A stretch of 64,000 nt of DNA, taken from NCBI RefSeq assembly GCF_943193015.1, contig NZ_CALPCM010000007.1:1-64000 (forward strand). Direction: 5' to 3'. The notes beneath the pieces were generated by a model that made no database searches, was not told the origin of the DNA, and saw only the letters and a list, made by a program, of their open reading frames with translations. How positions within the stretch are numbered: position 1 is the first letter of the stretch; the number at the start of each line of letters is the position of its first letter. The translations under genes were made by a program, and so were the position numbers. This DNA comes from Hominisplanchenecus_A murintestinalis. Lineage in GTDB: Bacteria > Bacillota > Clostridia > Lachnospirales > Lachnospiraceae. Positions 46,475 to 56,335 of the stretch are shown here, in pieces.

Positions 46475-48007
46475 ATGAAACAGGGGATGAAAAGAGGAAG
46501 AGCTGTTTTGGGAATGGTATGTGCTGCTGCGGTACTGGCAGGCTGCCAGCCGACAACAGACGAGATTATTGTAATTCCGAAAAACGGAATTGCCGGAGCC
46601 AGAATGATGGATGAGACAACCGCAGGGAATGTTCCGGAGCAGGTACAGGCGCCAGAGAAATGCTCTTTGGAATTTCAGGATGAGTATGATATCATAAAAG
46701 TCATCGTGGATGCGGATGTGACAGTGCCGGATGTAGAGGGAATCCGTCTGAAAAAGACAGAGACGCATGTGTTTGGGCAGAAGGATATGGACAATCTGCA
46801 GGAAAATCTGCTGCAGGGGCAGCCTCTGTGGCACCGGGTTTATACACAGGAGCAAAGGGCTGCAGGGTATGATATAACGAAAAGAGAAGTAGAAAAGATT
46901 ATTGAAAGATATGAAAAGAATATGGGGTCAGAAAGCGATGCGTATAGCATAGCGGTTGCGGGGGACGAGCTGGCATATTGGAGAAATATATTAGAGGAGG
47001 TTCCTGAGAGCTTTGGGAGTGAGGAGGCTTCGACAGAAGTTTTTTATGACAGGCATGAAGCTGAAAAGTTTTATGCGGAAGGAATAACAGGCAGGAATAA
47101 AAATATGATCTGGGGAGGAGTCACTCTGGATGGGGAAAATTACAATTTCCAGATGGACAATAACTGGACGTCTAATGTTCGAAAGGTATCAGCGATGCTG
47201 GTAAAAGGCGGGTATGAGCATGAGGGGATTTGGAACACTTACACAAATGATGAGGGAACGTTCGATTTGCATGAAGAATCCATCAAAGAAGAAAATGAGG
47301 CGATGGATATGGCAGCAGAACAGGCAGAGAAAGAGAGCGGATGGCATATGGAGACTTCGGAGGCAGTATTGAAGGAGAAAGGGGATGCACAGGTAAAAGC
47401 TCTGGGATTTTCGGATATGGAAGTGGCGGGGTATGAGAAATGCAGCGCATTTTATAGCCTTGGACTTGGAAAGTCCTGTGCATTGAATCTGGTGTACACG
47501 CGTAAGATTGACGGGGTTCCTATTACTTATACGAGTTACCGTTATGGATTTGATTTTGAACAGCAGGACTATTCGGAGAAACTCAGCCTGGCGTATGATG
47601 ACGATGGACTGGCACAGATGATATGGAACAATCCATCGAAAATTTATGATATGTCTGATGAATACGTGTTTTTGCTTCCGTTTTCGGATATACTGAAAAT
47701 CTTTCAGGAGAGAGTGGCAGAGGTTCACCGTGAGGAAAGGGATAAAGACTATGATTGTGCCCGGAAAATACTTTTTATCAAGGACATCCGTCTGGGGTAT
47801 ATGTGGGTGCCGGATGCTTCTACAGAGATGGAAGGGATGCTGATTCCGGCGTGGGATTTTATAGGGGCGTACATCGGTTATTGGCCGGAGAATGAAGCTC
47901 TGGGGATGAAGGAGCACTGGATGGCAAATAATTTGCCGAACCAGAGTTTTCTGACAATCAACGCGATGGATGGAACCCTGGCGCGCGGGGGAAAGTGGAT
48001 GAATTAG
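46475..48007 (+). CDS. Lipoprotein of unknown function (DUF6034-like), linked to a two-component system
   Basis: A 510-residue exported lipoprotein with lipobox VLAGC. The mature part is acidic and rich in aromatic residues, with segments such as VTVPDVEGIRLKKTETHVF and YRYGFDFEQQDYS. No catalytic motif is recognised. It resembles proteins labelled DUF6034 in Lachnospiraceae, but this is from memory. It is tightly linked to the preceding kinase (7 bp). Its place suggests that it modulates the kinase or is its main output, as with other kinase-lipoprotein pairs. Confidence 0.65.
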   Translation: MKQGMKRGRAVLGMVCAAAVLAGCQPTTDEIIVIPKNGIAGARMMDETTAGNVPEQVQAPEKCSLEFQDEYDIIKVIVDADVTVPDVEGIRLKKTETHVFGQKDMDNLQENLLQGQPLWHRVYTQEQRAAGYDITKREVEKIIERYEKNMGSESDAYSIAVAGDELAYWRNILEEVPESFGSEEASTEVFYDRHEAEKFYAEGITGRNKNMIWGGVTLDGENYNFQMDNNWTSNVRKVSAMLVKGGYEHEGIWNTYTNDEGTFDLHEESIKEENEAMDMAAEQAEKESGWHMETSEAVLKEKGDAQVKALGFSDMEVAGYEKCSAFYSLGLGKSCALNLVYTRKIDGVPITYTSYRYGFDFEQQDYSEKLSLAYDDDGLAQMIWNNPSKIYDMSDEYVFLLPFSDILKIFQERVAEVHREERDKDYDCARKILFIKDIRLGYMWVPDASTEMEGMLIPAWDFIGAYIGYWPENEALGMKEHWMANNLPNQSFLTINAMDGTLARGGKWMN

Positions 48008-48026
48008 AAATAAGGAGAGGAATGCA

Positions 48027-51000
48027 ATGCCGTTTACATTTATTTTGGGAAATTCCGGGAGTGGAAAATCCCGGTATGCATATGAGAGAATCATTAAGAA
48101 ATCTATGGAATACCCGCAGCAGGATTTTCTGGTTATCGTGCCGGAGCAGTTTTCCATGCAGACCCAGAAAGAGCTGGTGAGCCTGCATCCGCAGAAAGGG
48201 ATACTGAATATTGATGTGCTGAGCTTTCAGCGTCTTGCTTACCGGGTGTTTGCGGAAGTGGGGGCAGACAGGCGCACGGTTCTGGAAGAGACGGGGAAGA
48301 ACCTGCTGCTTAGGAAAACAGCGATTGAACAGCAGGAAAATCTCAGGGTTTTGAAGGCGAACCTGAGTAAACTGGGGTATATTACTGAGATGAAATCCGT
48401 AATCTCTGAGCTGACACAGTATGATGTGACGATGGAGCAGCTTGACGGGATGCTTCGGTTTGTGGAGAAGAAGCCGGGGTTATATTATAAGCTGAAAGAT
48501 ATCCAGGTGCTTTACGGGGCGTTTCGGGAAAAACTGAAGGAGTCTTATATTACCTCTGAGGAAATTCTGGGGGTGCTCTGTGATGTGGCGGGAAAATCAG
48601 GAATCCTCCAAGGCTGTACGGTGCTGCTGGATGGGTTTACAGGGTTTACACCCATCCAGCAGAAGTTCCTGCGGGAACTGTTTCAGCTGGCGGACGAGGT
48701 TCTTATGACAGTTACGCTGGATGCGCGGGAAAATCCCTGGCGCGTGGGAGGAATGCACGAGCTGTTTTATTTGAGCAAGAAAACGATACATACGCTTGTG
48801 GATATTGCAAAAGAGACAGGCACAGAAATCGGAGAACCGGTCATTCTCGGGAAGGATGGTTCGCCACGGTTTCGGAACGCTCCGGCTCTTGGATTTCTGG
48901 AACAGCACTTTCTGCGGCATGACGGAGCTTGTTTCCGGGAGGAGCAGGACGCCGTTACGCTTCATGTGTCCAAAAACGCGGTGGAGGAAGTACATTTTGC
49001 CGCCCGTGAGATTCTCTCCTTGGTGCGCAGGGAGGGCTGCCGTTATCAGGATATTGCAGTGATTACCGGGGACTTGGCGTCTTACGGCGAGTATGCGCGC
49101 CGGATCTTTGGCGAGTATGGGATACCATGTTTTATTGATGAGACAAAAACGATTCTTCTGAATCCGTTTATTGAATATATCCGCGCGGCGCTGGAGATGG
49201 CGGCGCGTAATTTTAGTTATGAAAGTGTATTCCGCTATCTCAGGACGGGGCTCTGCGGATTTTCCGGGGAAGAAATTGATTTGCTGGAAAACTATGTGAT
49301 AGCTTCGGGGAAGAGGAGCATCCGATCCTGGAAAGAGGTATGGGAACGCCCCACCCGGCGGCTGGACGGGGAGCAGACGGCCCGATGCAATGCGCTGAGG
49401 GAGGAAATCATGGAGCCGCTGCTGCCTTTCCTTCAGGTGATGAAGGACAGGAAAACGGATGCGCGGGCGAAAACCGAGGCGTTGTATCGTCTGATTGCCG
49501 CCCATGAAATCCAGGAGCAGCTGGCGGTATATGAGCAGCGGTTTACCAGGGAAGGAAATCTGGATGCGGCGAAGGAGTACAGCCAGATTTATGGGATTGT
49601 GATTGGACTTCTGGACAAAATCGTGGATTTGCTCGGCGATGAGCCGATGACGTTAAAGGAGTATACGGAAATTCTGGAATCCGGGTTTGAAGAAGCGCGG
49701 GTGGGGATTATCCCGCCTACCGCAGACAGGGTTGTAGTGGGGGACATTGAGAGAACAAGGCTGAAAGATATCCGGGCGTTGATTTTCCTGGGGCTGAATG
49801 ACGGATGGGTGCCGAAGGCTGCGGAGAAGTCGGGAATCCTTTCTGAGACGGACAGGGATTCACTGGAGGGGTGCGGCGTGGAGCTGGCGCCCGGAGCCAG
49901 AGAAAACGGATATATTCAGCGTTTTTATCTATACCAGAATCTGACGAAGCCCAGCGGCTGGCTCCGCCTTTCCTACAGCAAGTCAAAAACGGATGGAGGA
50001 GCGATGCGTCCGTCTTATATTATTGATAATATCCGCGGGATGTATCCGGGAATCCGCGTCGTGGACGAAGATGCGCAGGGATGGAGCAGAGAGAGGATAG
50101 CCGCGCCCGGAAACGGGTTTCCTTATCTGATTCAGGGGATGAAGGAGCTGAAAGACGGAAAACTGGATATGGAATGGGCGGAGCTGTACAGCTGGTATCT
50201 GCGGCAGGAGGAGTACCGCGGCAGAGTGGAGAGGCTGGCGGAAGCCGTATTTCTAACATGGGCAGACGAAGGACTGGGAAAAGAAATCGCCAGGGCTCTC
50301 TACGGCAGCGTGCTTGAGAACAGCGTGAGCCGGCTGGAACGGTTCGCGGCGTGTGCATTTTCACATTTTCTGATGTACGGACTGAAACTGGAGGAAAGGG
50401 AAGAGTATACCTTCCAGCCTGTGGATATGGGGAATATTTTCCATAAGGTGATAGAGCTGTTTTCGGAGAGGATAAGCAGAAGCAGTTATACATGGTTTGA
50501 TATTCCTGAAAAGGTAAGGGAGCAGTGGACGGAAGAATGTGTGGAGGAAGCTGTGGGGAAGGACGAGAGCAGAGTCCTTTACAGCAGCGCGCGGAACGCC
50601 TATGTCATTGACAGGATGAAGCGCATTATGCAGCGGACGGTGTGGGCGCTCTGCGAACAGATTCGCGCGGGGGAATTTGTACCTGGGAGTTATGAGGTGA
50701 GCTTTTCTATGGCGGGGGATTTAGATTCTGTAAATATTGCCTTGTCGGAAGAAGAGAAGATGCGGCTGCGCGGGCGTATCGACCGTATCGATACCTGTGA
50801 GAAAGAAGATCAGGTTTATGTGAAAGTCATTGATTACAAGTCGGGAAATACCGAATTTGATATGGTGGCGCTTTACTATGGACTGCAGCTGCAGCTGGTG
50901 GTATATATGAATGCGGCGCTGGAGCTGGAAAAGCGGGTGTACCCGGATAAAGATATTGTGCCTGCCGGGATTTTCTATTACCGGATGCAGGACCCGATGC

Positions 51001-51443
51001 TGGAGAGAGGCGAGGAGGCATCTCCGGCACAGATTAACAGGGAAATTCTGAAAAAACTGAAGCTTGACGGGCTGGTGAACAGCGATGATGAGATTGTCAG
51101 GAGCATGGACAGGGGACTGGGAGCGGGGGAAAAGAAATCTTCTGATGTGATTCCAGTGTCTTACACAAAAAGCGGATTTTCCAGGTATTCGGCGGTGGCG
51201 CAGCGCCGGCAGTTTGAAGAGCTGTCCGCATTTGTCAATGAGAAGATGCGGGATATCGGCAGGCGTATCCTGTCGGGCGAAACGGACGCGGAGCCTTACG
51301 AGAGGAAAGGACGGACGGCGTGTGACTACTGCACTTACCGGGAGGTATGCGGGTTTGATGCGAAAGTCCCCGGCACGAAATTCCGCAGGCTGCGGGAATA
51401 TAAGCCGGAGGATATCTGGAAGAAAATCGGTGAGGAGGCGTAA
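48027..51443 (+). CDS. addB: ATP-dependent helicase/nuclease subunit AddB
   Basis: A 1138-residue subunit of the AddAB double-strand-break repair complex. It has a P-loop near the N-terminus (GNSGSGKS), an inactivated helicase core that recognises Chi sites, and a C-terminal RecB-like nuclease (VIDYKSG). The four-cysteine iron-sulphur clasp is visible: one in RFAACAFSHF and three in CDYCTYREVCGFD. Length matches Bacillus AddB. It is separated from addA by only 3 bp. Confidence 0.95.
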   Translation: MPFTFILGNSGSGKSRYAYERIIKKSMEYPQQDFLVIVPEQFSMQTQKELVSLHPQKGILNIDVLSFQRLAYRVFAEVGADRRTVLEETGKNLLLRKTAIEQQENLRVLKANLSKLGYITEMKSVISELTQYDVTMEQLDGMLRFVEKKPGLYYKLKDIQVLYGAFREKLKESYITSEEILGVLCDVAGKSGILQGCTVLLDGFTGFTPIQQKFLRELFQLADEVLMTVTLDARENPWRVGGMHELFYLSKKTIHTLVDIAKETGTEIGEPVILGKDGSPRFRNAPALGFLEQHFLRHDGACFREEQDAVTLHVSKNAVEEVHFAAREILSLVRREGCRYQDIAVITGDLASYGEYARRIFGEYGIPCFIDETKTILLNPFIEYIRAALEMAARNFSYESVFRYLRTGLCGFSGEEIDLLENYVIASGKRSIRSWKEVWERPTRRLDGEQTARCNALREEIMEPLLPFLQVMKDRKTDARAKTEALYRLIAAHEIQEQLAVYEQRFTREGNLDAAKEYSQIYGIVIGLLDKIVDLLGDEPMTLKEYTEILESGFEEARVGIIPPTADRVVVGDIERTRLKDIRALIFLGLNDGWVPKAAEKSGILSETDRDSLEGCGVELAPGARENGYIQRFYLYQNLTKPSGWLRLSYSKSKTDGGAMRPSYIIDNIRGMYPGIRVVDEDAQGWSRERIAAPGNGFPYLIQGMKELKDGKLDMEWAELYSWYLRQEEYRGRVERLAEAVFLTWADEGLGKEIARALYGSVLENSVSRLERFAACAFSHFLMYGLKLEEREEYTFQPVDMGNIFHKVIELFSERISRSSYTWFDIPEKVREQWTEECVEEAVGKDESRVLYSSARNAYVIDRMKRIMQRTVWALCEQIRAGEFVPGSYEVSFSMAGDLDSVNIALSEEEKMRLRGRIDRIDTCEKEDQVYVKVIDYKSGNTEFDMVALYYGLQLQLVVYMNAALELEKRVYPDKDIVPAGIFYYRMQDPMLERGEEASPAQINREILKKLKLDGLVNSDDEIVRSMDRGLGAGEKKSSDVIPVSYTKSGFSRYSAVAQRRQFEELSAFVNEKMRDIGRRILSGETDAEPYERKGRTACDYCTYREVCGFDAKVPGTKFRRLREYKPEDIWKKIGEEA

Positions 51444-51446
51444 AAG

Positions 51447-54400
51447 ATGGGAGTATCATGGACGAAAGAGCAGCAGCAGGTGATTGAACTGAGAAACAGG
51501 AATATCCTGGTGTCTGCGGCGGCAGGTTCGGGAAAAACCGCAGTGCTGGTAGAGCGCATTCTCACGATGATTATGGACAGGGCGCATCCGGTAGATATTG
51601 ACAGGCTGCTGATTGTGACGTTTACAAATGCGGCGGCGGGGGAGATGAAGGAGAGGATTCGGAATGCTATCGGAAAGAAACTGGCGGAGGAACCTGGAAA
51701 CATACATCTGCAGAGACAGCTTACGCTGGTGCATCACGCGCAGATTACTACGATTCACAGCTTCTGCCGGCATGTAATCGGAAACTATTTCCACACGATA
51801 GACTTAGACCCGAATTTCCGTATCGGGGATGACGGGGAGATGAAGCTTCTGCGCAATGATGTGGTGGAGGAACTTTTGGAAGATTTTTACGCGAAGGTGC
51901 GGGAAGACAGGAGATATCTGAAGTTTGTAGAGAGCTACGCCACAGGGAAGAACGACGCAGGGCTGGCGGATTTGATTTTTACGATTTATGATTTCTCTAT
52001 GAGCTATCCCTGGCCGTTGAAATGGCTGGAGGAGTGCAGGCGGGCGTATGAAATTGAAGATGTACAGGGGCTGGAACATGCCGTCTGGATGCGGCCGTTG
52101 CTGGAAAATGTGGGGCTGCTGCTGGAAGAGTGTGAGGCGAATGTCCGGCAGGCGCTTGAAATCTGCCGGGAAAGCGACGGGCCTTACATGTATGAAGCGG
52201 CGCTTCTGGATGATTTGGTGACAGTGCAGGAATGTCAGAGCGCCGGGACGTATGTGGAATATGCGGATGCATTTTGTAATCTGGGCGCATTTTCCAGGCT
52301 TTCAGCGAAAAAGGATGCTGCAGTTTCGGAGGAGAAAAGAGAACAGGTAAAAGAAATCCGGGAGCAGGTGAAGAAATATATGAAATCCCTGCAGGAGCAG
52401 TATTTTTACCAGAGCCCGGAGGCGATGGCAGAGGATATCAGGGAAAGCCGGGAACAGATGGAGGTGCTGTTGGGGCTGGCAGAGGAATTCCACGGGCGGT
52501 TTGCAGCGAAGAAGAGGGAGCGGAACCTGCTGGACTTTAATGATTTGGAGCATATGGCGCTGGAAATCCTGGTGCGTGAGGAGGATGGAAAGGCGGCGCC
52601 TACGGATGCCGCAGGCCAGTTTGCGGATGCATTTGAGGAAATCATGATTGATGAGTACCAGGACAGTAATCTGGTGCAGGAATATATTCTGACCAGTGTT
52701 TCCAGGCGGCAGAGAGGAGTCCACAATGTTTTCATGGTGGGGGATGTGAAACAGAGCATCTACCGCTTCCGTCTGGCGAGGCCGGAACTTTTTATGGAAA
52801 AATATGCGGCGTATACCACGGAGGAGTCCCTTGACCAGAAAGTAGAACTGCATAAAAACTTCCGCAGCCGCAGCCAGGTGCTGGCGGGGGTGAACGGAAT
52901 CTTCCGCCGGATTATGGCGGAGAATCTGGGAAATATCCGCTATGACGATGCGGCGGCTCTGTATCCGGGAGCATCTTTTCCCGAAGGGGGAGGGGAAGAT
53001 ATGGATACGGAGGTACTTCTGCTGGATTTGGGGGCGGAGGAAGAGGCAGTCGAAGAGTCCGGAGAGACAGCGGTAGAGCTGGAGGCGAGGATGATCGGGC
53101 AGCGGATTCAGGAGCTGGTGGGAAAGACGCAGGTGCTGGATAAAGCGACGGGAAAATACCGTCCGGCACAGTACCGGGACATTGTTATCTTGCTGCGGAC
53201 TGTTTCCGGCTGGGCAGATACGATGGCGGGGATACTGGGCAATATGGGGATTCCGGCTTATACAGGCTCGCGTTCAGGTTACTTTTCTGCGGTGGAAATC
53301 CAGACGGTGCTGGCGCTTTTAAAGGTCGTGGATAACCCGGAGCAGGATCTTCCGCTGACGGCAGTACTGCATTCCCCGATTGTGGGCGTGACGGACAGGG
53401 AGCTGGCGCAGATACGGAGCTGCTGTGCGGAGGGCACATTTTCCGAAGTATGCAGAAAGTATGCGGAAGATGGAGAGGACGAAGCGCTTAAGGGAAAATT
53501 GAAAGACTTTTATGAAATGCTGGGGGACTTCCGGCGGCGCGTGCCTTATACGGCGATGCATGAACTGCTGTGGTACATTTTGGAAAAGACAGGGTATGGC
53601 GAATATGCGGCGGCGATGCCCGGCGGGGAGCAGCGGCGGGCGAATCTGGATATGCTGGCAGAGAAGGCGATGGCTTATGAGAACACCAGCTACCGGGGAC
53701 TGTTTAATTTTGTCCGCTATATTGAGCAGCTCCGCAAGTATGACGTGGACTATGGGGAGGCGAATATCCTGGGGGAAGAAGAGGATACGGTGCGTATCAT
53801 GAGCATCCATAAGAGCAAAGGGCTGGAGTTCCCGATTGTATTTGCAGCGGGGATGAATAAAGCGTTTAACAGGCAGGACAGCCGGGGGAAGCTTGCGCTG
53901 CATCCGGATTATGGGATTGGCTGTGATTTTATCGACGCAGAGCTGCGCATCAAAGCACCGACCCTTTTAAAGAAAGCCATTCAGCGGCAGCTTATTAATG
54001 ACAATTTGGGAGAAGAGCTGCGGGTGCTTTACGTGGCGCTGACCAGGGCGAAGGAAAAGCTGATTCTTACCGGCGCGGCAAAGCTGGAGAACCGCATGAA
54101 GAAGTGGCGTCATTTTTATGGGGATACTCTGCCCTTTGGCGTGCGTTCGGAGGCCGGCTCTTATCTGGACTGGGTAATGCCCGCGCTGTTGATGCAGTCT
54201 CAGGAGCAGGGATTTTCGGAGACAGAAGCAGGAATGGGAATAGATATTTCCACGCCGGAAGCTTCTTATGCGGTGAGGGTATTGTCTATCGGAGATTTGG
54301 CAAAAGAGGAGGCGCTGCATCAGATTAAGAGCCGCTGGACAAAGGAAACTTTGCTTCAGTGGGACACGGACTGCGTGTACAGTGAGCCTATGAGGATTCA

Positions 54401-55124
54401 TTTGAAAGCCGCATTTGACGCGGAGTATTTCTGGAAAGACAGCATGGATATCTACGGGAAAATTACAGTGTCTGAACTAAAGAGCATGAAGCAGACGGCA
54501 GACAGAGAGGGAATGTACGAAGTATTTACAGAGCCTGATGTGGTGCCGCTGCTTCCGAAATTCGTCAGTGAAGAGCAGGAAGCACAGGGTGCGGCGAAAG
54601 GAACGATTTATCATAAATTTCTGGAGAACCTGGATTATAGTATGGGAGAGACGGTAAAGGATGTAGGGAAACAGCTGGCGCGGCTATGTGCAGAAGGAAA
54701 GCTTACGGAAAAAGAAACAGAAGTGATTGACGTGCCGAAAATCGTCCGTTTTCTGCGGAGCCCCCTGGGACAGCGGATGAAGCAGGCGGCCGCAGGCGGA
54801 AAACTCTGCCGGGAGCAGCAGTTTGTCCTGGGCGTTCATGCGGACGAAATACGGGAGAGCTGGACGGGGGACGACATGGTGCTGGTACAGGGGATTATCG
54901 ACGCGTATTTTTATGAAGGGGATGAAATCGTCCTGGTAGACTACAAGACGGATTACGTGCCGGAAGGACGCGTAGGTTACCTGGCAGATAAATATGGCAT
55001 CCAATTGGAGTATTATGCGCAGGCGCTGGAGAGGATGACGGGGAAGAGAGTGAAAGAGAGGTACATTTATTCTTTTTGGCTGCAGAAAGTGATACCTGCC
55101 GGCGAATATTTAACTCATGTTTGA
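51447..55124 (+). CDS. addA: ATP-dependent helicase/nuclease subunit AddA
   Basis: A 1225-residue UvrD-like 3'-5' helicase with C-terminal nuclease. Motifs: Walker A AAAGSGKTAVLVER, IDEYQDSN (motif II), GDVKQSIYRFR (motif III), SIHKSKGLEFP (motif V), LYVALTRAKEKL (motif VI), and nuclease DYKTDYV with QLEYYAQAL. With AddB it resects DNA ends for RecA. The stop overlaps the -35 box of the following glycan operon promoter. Confidence 0.96.
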   Translation: MGVSWTKEQQQVIELRNRNILVSAAAGSGKTAVLVERILTMIMDRAHPVDIDRLLIVTFTNAAAGEMKERIRNAIGKKLAEEPGNIHLQRQLTLVHHAQITTIHSFCRHVIGNYFHTIDLDPNFRIGDDGEMKLLRNDVVEELLEDFYAKVREDRRYLKFVESYATGKNDAGLADLIFTIYDFSMSYPWPLKWLEECRRAYEIEDVQGLEHAVWMRPLLENVGLLLEECEANVRQALEICRESDGPYMYEAALLDDLVTVQECQSAGTYVEYADAFCNLGAFSRLSAKKDAAVSEEKREQVKEIREQVKKYMKSLQEQYFYQSPEAMAEDIRESREQMEVLLGLAEEFHGRFAAKKRERNLLDFNDLEHMALEILVREEDGKAAPTDAAGQFADAFEEIMIDEYQDSNLVQEYILTSVSRRQRGVHNVFMVGDVKQSIYRFRLARPELFMEKYAAYTTEESLDQKVELHKNFRSRSQVLAGVNGIFRRIMAENLGNIRYDDAAALYPGASFPEGGGEDMDTEVLLLDLGAEEEAVEESGETAVELEARMIGQRIQELVGKTQVLDKATGKYRPAQYRDIVILLRTVSGWADTMAGILGNMGIPAYTGSRSGYFSAVEIQTVLALLKVVDNPEQDLPLTAVLHSPIVGVTDRELAQIRSCCAEGTFSEVCRKYAEDGEDEALKGKLKDFYEMLGDFRRRVPYTAMHELLWYILEKTGYGEYAAAMPGGEQRRANLDMLAEKAMAYENTSYRGLFNFVRYIEQLRKYDVDYGEANILGEEEDTVRIMSIHKSKGLEFPIVFAAGMNKAFNRQDSRGKLALHPDYGIGCDFIDAELRIKAPTLLKKAIQRQLINDNLGEELRVLYVALTRAKEKLILTGAAKLENRMKKWRHFYGDTLPFGVRSEAGSYLDWVMPALLMQSQEQGFSETEAGMGIDISTPEASYAVRVLSIGDLAKEEALHQIKSRWTKETLLQWDTDCVYSEPMRIHLKAAFDAEYFWKDSMDIYGKITVSELKSMKQTADREGMYEVFTEPDVVPLLPKFVSEEQEAQGAAKGTIYHKFLENLDYSMGETVKDVGKQLARLCAEGKLTEKETEVIDVPKIVRFLRSPLGQRMKQAAAGGKLCREQQFVLGVHADEIRESWTGDDMVLVQGIIDAYFYEGDEIVLVDYKTDYVPEGRVGYLADKYGIQLEYYAQALERMTGKRVKERYIYSFWLQKVIPAGEYLTHV

Positions 55125-55150
55125 CAGATACTTTCGGCATATGGTAGAAT
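55121..55150 (+). promoter_or_regulatory. Promoter of the surface polysaccharide operon
   Basis: TTGACA (55121-55126), 18-bp spacer, TAGAAT (55145-55150). It overlaps the addA stop codon and lies 26 bp before the first glycosyltransferase start. Confidence 0.8.
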
Positions 55151-55176
55151 AGGCGGCATAAGTGAGGAAGTGCGAA

Positions 55177-56313
55177 ATGTCGGATAAAATAAAGGTGTCG
55201 GTGGTTCTGCCCGTGTATAATGTGGAACGCTACCTGCCGCAGTGCATGGATGGTATTTTGGGGCAGACGCTGAAGGAAATTGAGGTCATATGCATAGACG
55301 ACGGCTCTGCGGACGGCAGTCTGGGGATTTTGCGTGAGTATGAGCGCAGCGACAGCCGGGTGCAGGTGCTTACCGGGGAAAACCACGGTGCGGCGGCTGC
55401 CAGAAACAGGGGAATGGAGAGGGCATGCGGCGAATATCTGATTTTTCTGGATTCGGATGATTTCTATGAGCCGGAGATGCTGGAGAAGGCTTACAGGCGT
55501 GCCGGGGAGACGCAGGCGGATGTTACGATCTTCCGGGGAGACAGATATGATGATACGTTAGAGAATTATATACAGATGGACTATTCCATTAAGCGCGGGC
55601 AGCTGCCTGGAAAGAACCCATTTTGCTGGCGGGACATGCCGGATCGGATTTTTACGTTTGCCGTGGGATGGGCATGGGATAAGCTGTACCGTAGGGAGTT
55701 TGTGGAGGCGGCAGAACTGAAATTTCAGGAGCTGCGCACCTCGAATGATTTGTATTTTGTGTTCTCGTCTTTGGTGAAGGCAGAGAAAATCTGTATCGTG
55801 GAGGAGCTTCTGGTTCACCACAGAATCCATGTGAAAGGCTCTCTGTCGGCGACTAGGGAGAAGTCCTGGAACTGTTTTTATGAGGCGTGTAAGGCGCTGC
55901 AGGATGAGCTGAGGAAGATGGGCGTATATGGAAAACTGGAAAAAGGATTTGTAAACTGGGCGCTTCACTTTTGCTTTTGGAACCTGGATACGATTGAAGG
56001 CTCTGCGTATGAAAAGGTGTATGATTTGCTGTGCGGAGAATGCAGCGAGCGCTTTGGCTTCTTTTCCCACGGCAGAGAGTATTATGCGCAGCCGGAGCTG
56101 TATGACAGGCTGGGTGCGATGCGGGAACGCTCCTGCATCGGATATCTTCTCGGGGAAAACAGGAGACTGGCAGAAGAGAATAAGGAGAAGCAGCGCCGGA
56201 TCGAAGAGTTGAAGGATGAAAACAGGGCGGTAAAAGATTCTGCGACGTTCCGTACGGGGAAAGTCATCACGGCATTGCCGGGAAAGATAAAGAGAGCGGT
56301 GAAAAGGGGCTGA
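55177..56313 (+). CDS. Glycosyltransferase family 2 (first gene of polysaccharide operon)
   Basis: A 378-residue GT2 enzyme with VSVVLPVYNVE, ICIDDGSADGS, AAARNRGM and FLDSDDFY. A coiled coil (NRRLAEENKEKQRRIEELK) near the C-terminus ends in a TFRTGKVITALPGKIK tail typical of membrane-associated glycan transferases. It is a paralogue of the transferase at 26247. ATG 55177 has GAGGAAG at the right distance; GTG 55162 does not. It heads a compact operon with two more GT2 enzymes and an exporter. Confidence 0.88.
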   Translation: MSDKIKVSVVLPVYNVERYLPQCMDGILGQTLKEIEVICIDDGSADGSLGILREYERSDSRVQVLTGENHGAAAARNRGMERACGEYLIFLDSDDFYEPEMLEKAYRRAGETQADVTIFRGDRYDDTLENYIQMDYSIKRGQLPGKNPFCWRDMPDRIFTFAVGWAWDKLYRREFVEAAELKFQELRTSNDLYFVFSSLVKAEKICIVEELLVHHRIHVKGSLSATREKSWNCFYEACKALQDELRKMGVYGKLEKGFVNWALHFCFWNLDTIEGSAYEKVYDLLCGECSERFGFFSHGREYYAQPELYDRLGAMRERSCIGYLLGENRRLAEENKEKQRRIEELKDENRAVKDSATFRTGKVITALPGKIKRAVKRG

Positions 56314-56335
56314 GACAGTCCGGGAGGAGAGGAAA

